64,000 bases of DNA from Tragulus kanchil. Lineage: Eukaryota; Chordata; Mammalia; Artiodactyla; Tragulidae. Below the pieces are notes generated by a model, which made no database searches, was not told where the DNA came from, and saw only the letters and a list, made by a program, of their open reading frames with translations. The translations under genes were made by a program, and so were the position numbers. Of the stretch, positions 58,481-64,000 are shown one piece after another (the stretch's first letter is position 1; each line of letters begins with the position of its first letter). The stretch covers positions 36,798,170 through 36,862,169 of the forward strand of contig JAIOJX010000001.1 of NCBI GenBank assembly GCA_022376925.1, in the 5' to 3' direction.

Positions 58481-59099
58481 TTTCAAGGCTTAATAATACC
58501 CTATTATATGTATATACCACATTCTGTTTATCCATTCATATGTTGATGGACTTTTGAGTAGCTTGTACCTTTGGGATACTGTGAATAATGCTACTATGAA
58601 CTTCTGTATACAAGCATCTCCTTGATATACCAATTTGAATTCTTTTAAATATATACCCAGAAGAGGGATTGCTGGATTACATGATAATTTTTTATTTTTA
58701 AAGGGACCTCCATACTGTTTTCTGCAACAGCTGTGCCATCTGACATTCTTACCAACAATGCACAAGGATTCTAATTTCTCCACATCCTCACCAATGCTTG
58801 CAATTTTCTAGGATTTTTTATGGTTGCCATATCTCACCTTGGTTTTGATTTACTTTCCCTAATACTAGTGATGTCACACGTCCTTTGATGTGCTTATTGG
58901 TCATTTGTATATCTTCTTAGGAGAAATGTCGATTTAAGTCCTTTGCCCAAATTTTTAGCTCTAAGAACTCTTATTTATTCTGGAGGGTAACCCCTTATCT
59001 GATACATGATTTGCAAATATTTTTTCCTATTCCATAGGTATCATTTCACTCTCTTGTATCCTTTGATACCACAATGGCATTTTGAATTCAAAATAGCTT

Positions 59100-59350
59100 A
59101 CCTCTATCCCAACTAAACCTCATGATTTTGCATGTTTTTATCCCTGCCTAGAATGCCCCCTACCTTTGTCTTTTTGGATAACTTCTACTCATCCTGTAGA
59201 ACTCAACAAAGTTTTTCACCTTCTCCACTTCCGTCTGAGTTAGGAGCCTCCATCCTATATTCCTATTCTCTGCAGGTGGCTCTATTATAACTTTTAGGCC
59301 ACATTATAATCTTCTGATTATCTTGAAAGCAGAGAGCATCATTTCACTGA
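59100..59350 (-). mobile_element. L2-like sequence
   Basis: CCCTGCCTAGAATGCCCCCT and TCATCCTGTAGAACTCAACA resemble a reverse L2 3' segment, placed between two old L1 pieces. Confidence 0.45.
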
Positions 59351-59459
59351 ACACTCTGAACTAAAGAGATCAGAGGATGAAGAATAGAGGAGACTGATGA
59401 TGATGATTGCAAAGCAAGTTTATAATGTTTTATAATCATCAAATAATATAGATATAAAT

Positions 59460-60650
59460 TATTTCATTCCCCCTAGCTTTATCAAAGCATGATTTACCAA
59501 TAAATTGTAGGTATTTAGACTGAACAATGTGATTTTTTTTAAAGACGTACAAGATGATTTAATATGAATATCCATTGTGAAATTATTAACATAATCATGT
59601 TAGTTAGCATATCTATCACTTCACAGTTTGTTCTGTTGTTATTGTTTTGTTTTTATGGTTAGAACACCAGGGGCCTATTCTCTTAGCAGATTGCAAATTT
59701 ACAATACAATATTAATAACTATGTAACTATTCTGTACATTAGTTTCTCAGAATTTATTCATCTTATAACTGAAATTTTATACCCTTTGATCAGCATCTCC
59801 CCATTTCCCTTACCTCCCAAGGCCTGAAAACCACCATCCTATTCTGGTTCTGTAAGCTGAACTTTTTAGATTGCACATGTAAGTAAAATCATTCAATATT
59901 TGTCTTTTTTGTGTCTGGTTTATTTCATATAGCATAATGTTCTTTGGGTTCATCCATGTTGTCAAAAATGGCACAATTTCTTTCTGTTTGTGACTAGATG
60001 GTATTTCATTATGTATATGTGTGTGTGTGTGAGAGAGAGAGATTTTCTTTACCCATTTATCTACTAATGGATACTTAGGTTCCATAGCTCAGTTACTGTG
60101 AATAATACCACGAACACGAGAGTTATCTCTTCAATATATTGATTTTATTTCCTTTAGATGTATACCCATAAGTGGGATTGCTAGATCATATGATTGTTCT
60201 ATTTTTAATTTTTTGACAATCCTCAATACATTTTTTCCTGTAATTGTTGTACTATTTCACATCCCCATCAATGGTGTAAGAGGGTGCATGAGCAACTTTT
60301 CATGCAGGTGTTGGCTATTTGTTTGTCTTCTTTGAAAAATGTCTTTATAGGTCCTTTGTCCATTTAAAAAAATTTTCTATTGAAATGTTTTAAATTGAAG
60401 TATGGTTGATGTACAAGTTTCAGGTATACAACATAGTGATTCACAATTTTTAAAAGTTATACTCCATTTATAGTTGTAAAATAGTGGCTATGTTTTCTTG
60501 TGCTGTACAATGTATCTTTGTAGCTTATTTATTTTATGCACAGTAGTTTGTACTCCTATGTACAAACTACTTAGTCTCCTACCCCTATCTTGACCCTCCC
60601 CGCTTCCCTCTCCCTTCTGGTAACCACTAGTTTGTTTCTGTTAGTCTGCA
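59460..60650 (-). mobile_element. Ancient L1 fragments, minus strand
   Basis: There are two pieces: 59460-60380 (the complement of an ORF2 C-terminus, e.g. TATACCCATAAGTGGGATTG) and 60385-60650 (a separate 3' UTR end, GGTATACAACATAGTGATTC). A TG/GA microsatellite lies at 60017-60042. Confidence 0.72.
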
Positions 60651-60652
60651 TT

Positions 60653-60715
60653 GTAGCCTGGCTACAGTCCACAAGGTCACAAAAGAGTCAGACACGATTT
60701 AACAACTAAACAGCA
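60653..60715 (+). mobile_element. Bov-tA SINE 3' fragment
   Basis: Only the last ~60 bases remain (GGCTACAGTCCACAAGGTCA to CACGATTTAACAACTAAACA), followed by an AAC-rich tail. Confidence 0.7.
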
Positions 60716-61789
60716 AAACAACAACAACAATTCATCATTGGTGCCATTCACCCTATTCAAACTTTGAGAAACCTTTAGCCAAACTGATCAAAAAAAAAGA
60801 AAGAAAGAAAGAAAAAGAGACAGAGAAAGGGACCAAATAAATATAACCAAAAATGAAAGAGGAAAGTTACAATGGACACCACAGAAATATAAAGGATCAT
60901 AAAAGATTACTGCAAACATCTACGTATCAACAAATAGATGATCTAAAAGAAATGAATACATTCCTAGACACCTATAACCTTCCAGTACTGAATCTGGAAG
61001 AAGTACAACATCAGAATCAGATTTTTCTGAACTTATTACTAATAATGAAATTGAAACAATAATCAAAAAACTTTCAACAAACAAAAGTCAAGAACCAAAC
61101 AGTTTCACAGGGGAATTCTACCAAACATTTAAAGAATAGTTACCATTGTATCTTTCTAAAACTATTCTAAAAATATTTCTGAGAAAGGAAGATTTCTGAA
61201 CTAATTATATGAGGCCAGCATCACCCTGATATAAAAATCAGAAAAAGATATCACAAAAATTAAAGGCCAATATTCCTGAGAAGTATAGATGCAAAAATCT
61301 ACAAAAAAATATTATCAAACCCTATGCAACAATACACTAAAAAGGATGATACTTCATGATCAAGAGGAACTTATTCCACAGGTGCAAGGATGGTTCAATA
61401 TTCACAAATCTATCAATGTGATACATGACATTAGCAAAAGGAAAGATAAAAATCACATACATGATCATCTCAGTAGATGTAGAGAAACCTTTTGACAAGA
61501 TTCAACACCCATTTATGATTTTAAAACTTTCAAAAAAGTTGGTATAAACTTAATAAAAGGCATTCATGACAAACCCACAGCTACCATCTGGTACAAGATA
61601 ATGATGTCTACTAATGCCACTTCTATTTAACATAGTGTTAGAAGTTCCAGATACAGCAATCAGACAAGAAAAGAAATAAAAGGCAAATGACTTGGAAGGG
61701 GAGAAGCAAAATTGTCACTATTTGGAGATGACATAATATTATATATAGAAATCCTGAAAGATTCTACAATAAAAATTATTATTCTTGTT

Positions 61790-61955
61790 GCAGAGCATGG
61801 GCTCAGGGCACATGTGCTCCAGAGCACTGGCTCGTAACTGGGCACACTGGTCCAGCAGCTCTGTGGCACGTGGGATCTTCCCAGGCCAGGGATGGAACCT
61901 GTGCCCCTTGCACTGCAAGGTGAACTCTACCCACTGGGCCACCAGGGAAGCCCGG
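61790..61955 (-). mobile_element. tRNA-Glu-like SINE, 3'-truncated, inside old L1
   Basis: Only the head half is present (GGGCTTCCCTGGTGGCCCAG through the GCTCTGCAAC equivalent). The A-rich tail is missing, which is unusual for a retroposed SINE and suggests a later deletion. Confidence 0.8.
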
Positions 61956-62426
61956 TATCCTGATTCTTATCCACATATGCCCAAACCCTTTTTATGGGAA
62001 TCAAGAAAGGATGAACAACAAGCAAAAATATAACAGCAATAATAAATATAAATAGCAATGTGAAAAAAATTATTATTACTAATAAATGAATTCTGTAAAG
62101 TTGCAGGTTATAAATGTAATATGAAGAAATCTATCATGTTTCTATATACTAATAATCAGAACTGTCAGAAAGAGAAATTAAGAAAACAATCTTATTTACA
62201 AGTGAATCCAACTTCACTTATCATTGGGCAAATGCCAATCAAAACCATGATAAGAAACTACCACATACCTGACAGAATGGCAATAGTTAAAAAGATAGGA
62301 AATAAATAGTGGTGGTGAGGATGTGGAGAAAAGAAAACTCTAACACACTGTTAGTGGGATGTAAATTAATACAGTCAGTATGGCAAAAAATATGGAAATT
62401 TCTCCAAAAGAGAGCTAAAAACAGGG

Positions 62427-62542
62427 AGTTCCCTGGTGGTCCAATGGTTAAGAATTCATGTTTCCACTTCAGGGGACCCAAGTTCAATCCCTAGTTGGGG
62501 AACTAAGATCCCACAAGCCATGCAGTGCGGCCCAAAAAAAAC
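62427..62542 (+). mobile_element. CHR-2-type SINE inside old L1
   Basis: Head GAGTTCCCTGGTGGTCCAAT, body GTTGGGGAACTAAGATCCCA and GTGCGGCCC, then poly-A. The L1 frame is interrupted here and resumes after it. Confidence 0.82.
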
Positions 62543-63158
62543 TAAAGTGTTCCAGACATCCCATCGCTGGGCATATATCCAGACACAAAACTGTAATTCG
62601 AAAAGATACATACACCCCTATGCTCAAGGCAAAACCAGTCACAATAGCCAAGACATGGAAGCAATCTAAATGTCCACTGACAGATGACTGAGTAAAGAAA
62701 ATGTGGTACATATACACAATGGAAATCTACTCAGTCATAAGAAGAATGAAATCTTTTGTTTATGTGAAATATCGTCCTTATGACAGATAAAGACAAATAC
62801 TGTTTTCACTTATATGTGGAATCTTTAAAAAAGTACCAACAAATTAACAAATATAACAAAACAGAAACAGACTTTCAGATAGAGAGAACAAATATGGGTA
62901 CCAGAGGGAAGAAGATTGGGTGGAGGGCTGAAACAGATGAAGAAAATTAAAAGGTAGAAACTGTCAATTATAAAATAAATAAGTCACAAGGATGTAATGT
63001 GCAACACAGGGAATGTAATCAATATTTTATAATAACTTTGCATGGTATATAATCTATAAAACTATCAAATCGCTATGTTGTAAACCTGAAACAAATATAA
63101 TATTGTGAGTCAACTGTACCTCAATAAACAAAAATAAATTCAAAAATAAAATAAAAGG

Positions 63159-64000
63159 AGAACAATAATTCTAAATGGAAAGACTTGGCATGCATTTGTT
63201 TTATAAATCTAATTTTAAATCTGTCCTGCTAGCTTCAAACAGAGAACAAGTCAGTTGTAATTATGCCGGCCATACCAGTCAAGGACAAGTTGAAAGCTAA
63301 GGTCTTCAGTTCTGTCCATACTCCACCACTACAACTGGCTCAATGGCACTTCCATCAAGTAGTTACTTAGGTGACTACAAACCTAGCCTTAATTTCAAAA
63401 TTTTGCTTTTGATTCTTTGACTATGGGTTACACTTCAACAATGAATAGCTGAAAATAAAATGACGATGCAACCCTAAATAATCAAATATAACTGCCAGTT
63501 ACTTGAAACTGAGTCAAATTGATTGAGTTGGTCAGTTTGTCTTTTGACCTTTTAACGCTCTTCATTCCATTTTCTCCATCTTCATAGTGGTTTCCTTAGA
63601 AATCTTAAGTTTTCTAAAAGAAGGTAGAAATTAACAATCAAACAAAAAAAAACAACATAAGGATTGGTGAGCTTTGCAAGGGGAATAAAGTTTGCATAAT
63701 AATGGGCTAGACTCAAAATTTATCTGATCCTAGCTAAGACCTAAGAAAATTCAGAGGTCTCAGCATTAATTCCTTTATGCATTCATCTCACCTAGAAACT
63801 GCTCCCTTTTTGCACATTTTGATGACCTAGGAGAAAGAAGTTTCATGAGGAAACACATGCTCTGTGGATTCCTGCAATTGTATCCAGATCTGTATAGAGG
63901 ACAAGGTTAGAGAAGAAAAGTTGGCATTATGTGAGCCAAAGAATTTCAACTACTGATTGGATACAACTCCTTCAGTTAGGGACTTTGTGTTCAGGATACT
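63159..64000. other. Right edge, nothing recognised
   Basis: AT-rich DNA after the L1 terminus. No gene or repeat family identified. Confidence 0.45.

Larger units (their letters stand above)
57000..59095 (-). mobile_element. Ancient L1, minus strand, broken by SINEs and a solo LTR
   Basis: The plus strand shows the complement of an L1 3' UTR (57000-57430 and 57857-58250) and of the ORF2 C-terminal region (58490-59095), e.g. TATACCCAGAAGAGGGATTG and CCCTTATCTGATACATGATT. Interruptions are the SINE at 57140, the LTR at 57431 and the Bov-tA at 58255. Confidence 0.78.
60730..63158 (+). mobile_element. Ancient L1, RT region to 3' end
   Basis: The polymerase region begins near 60780 (fossil frames at 60853-61062 and 61289-61495) and continues with AGAGGAACTTATTCCACAGG and the ORF2 C-terminus at 62230-62760. 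The 3' UTR and the AATAAA-containing terminus are at 63115-63158. A truncated SINE (61790) and a CHR-2 SINE (62427) are inserted. No intact frame remains. Confidence 0.78.

Noticed and set aside
8170..60715. tRNA-Glu-like A/B-box segments at many sites as possible tRNA genes
   Set aside because: Each is the head of a Bov-tA, CHR or SINE2 retroposon with body and tail attached; none folds out as a free-standing tRNA gene by inspection.

Overview
This window reads as mammalian, specifically ruminant, nuclear DNA. It is packed with retroposons typical of ruminants: BovB (RTE-type) LINE 3' ends, many tRNA-Glu-like Bov-tA SINEs, CHR/SINE2-type SINEs, ruminant L1 3' ends, and older MIR, L2, MER20 and L1M fossils. 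The species cannot be fixed from the sequence. There is no sign of prokaryotic or plasmid organisation, and nothing resembling a CRISPR array, operon or defence system.

Genes are sparse: this is an olfactory receptor (OR) neighbourhood. One apparently functional class II OR lies on the minus strand (25394-26296, with the true start probably at 26328 or 26358). One heavily damaged OR pseudogene lies on the plus strand (899-1741). A second, truncated piece of the minus-strand OR (27091-27454) belongs to a local 1.1-kb duplication. No other host coding exon is supported; nearly all other open frames are repeat-derived or antisense to repeats.

Layout: 0.9-1.7 kb OR pseudogene; 2.3-7.4 kb two near-perfect 1.1-kb tandem duplications; 8-16 kb SINEs, L2 and an old LTR-like repeat; 16.6-20.8 kb a decayed minus-strand gammaretrovirus-like endogenous retrovirus (LTR, proline-type primer binding site, gag start) broken up by BovB and Bov-tA insertions; 22-25 kb SINE2, ruminant L1, Bov-tA and BovB; 25.4-28.2 kb the OR and its duplicated N-terminal part; 30.2-34.6 kb two chained 1.1-kb duplications carrying Bov-tA, MIR and MER20; 36-40 kb SINE, MIR and CHR; 40.7-43.0 kb another 1.1-kb duplication ending in a solo LTR; 45.2-48.8 kb SINEs and three further LTRs; 50.8-56.4 kb an old L1 holding nested younger insertions; 57-60.7 kb minus-strand old L1 interrupted by a CpG-rich solo LTR with a 5-bp target duplication; 60.7-63.2 kb another old L1.

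The most striking feature is six separate head-to-tail duplications whose periods all fall between about 1089 and 1152 bp. The copies differ almost only by homopolymer-length indels, and several junctions contain a degraded version of adjoining sequence. This looks more like an assembly or gap-filling artefact than biology, and it matters: it breaks the reading of the OR N-terminus in one copy and creates a false truncated second OR. I found no convincing novel biological system; the real content is an OR locus in a layered retroposon landscape.
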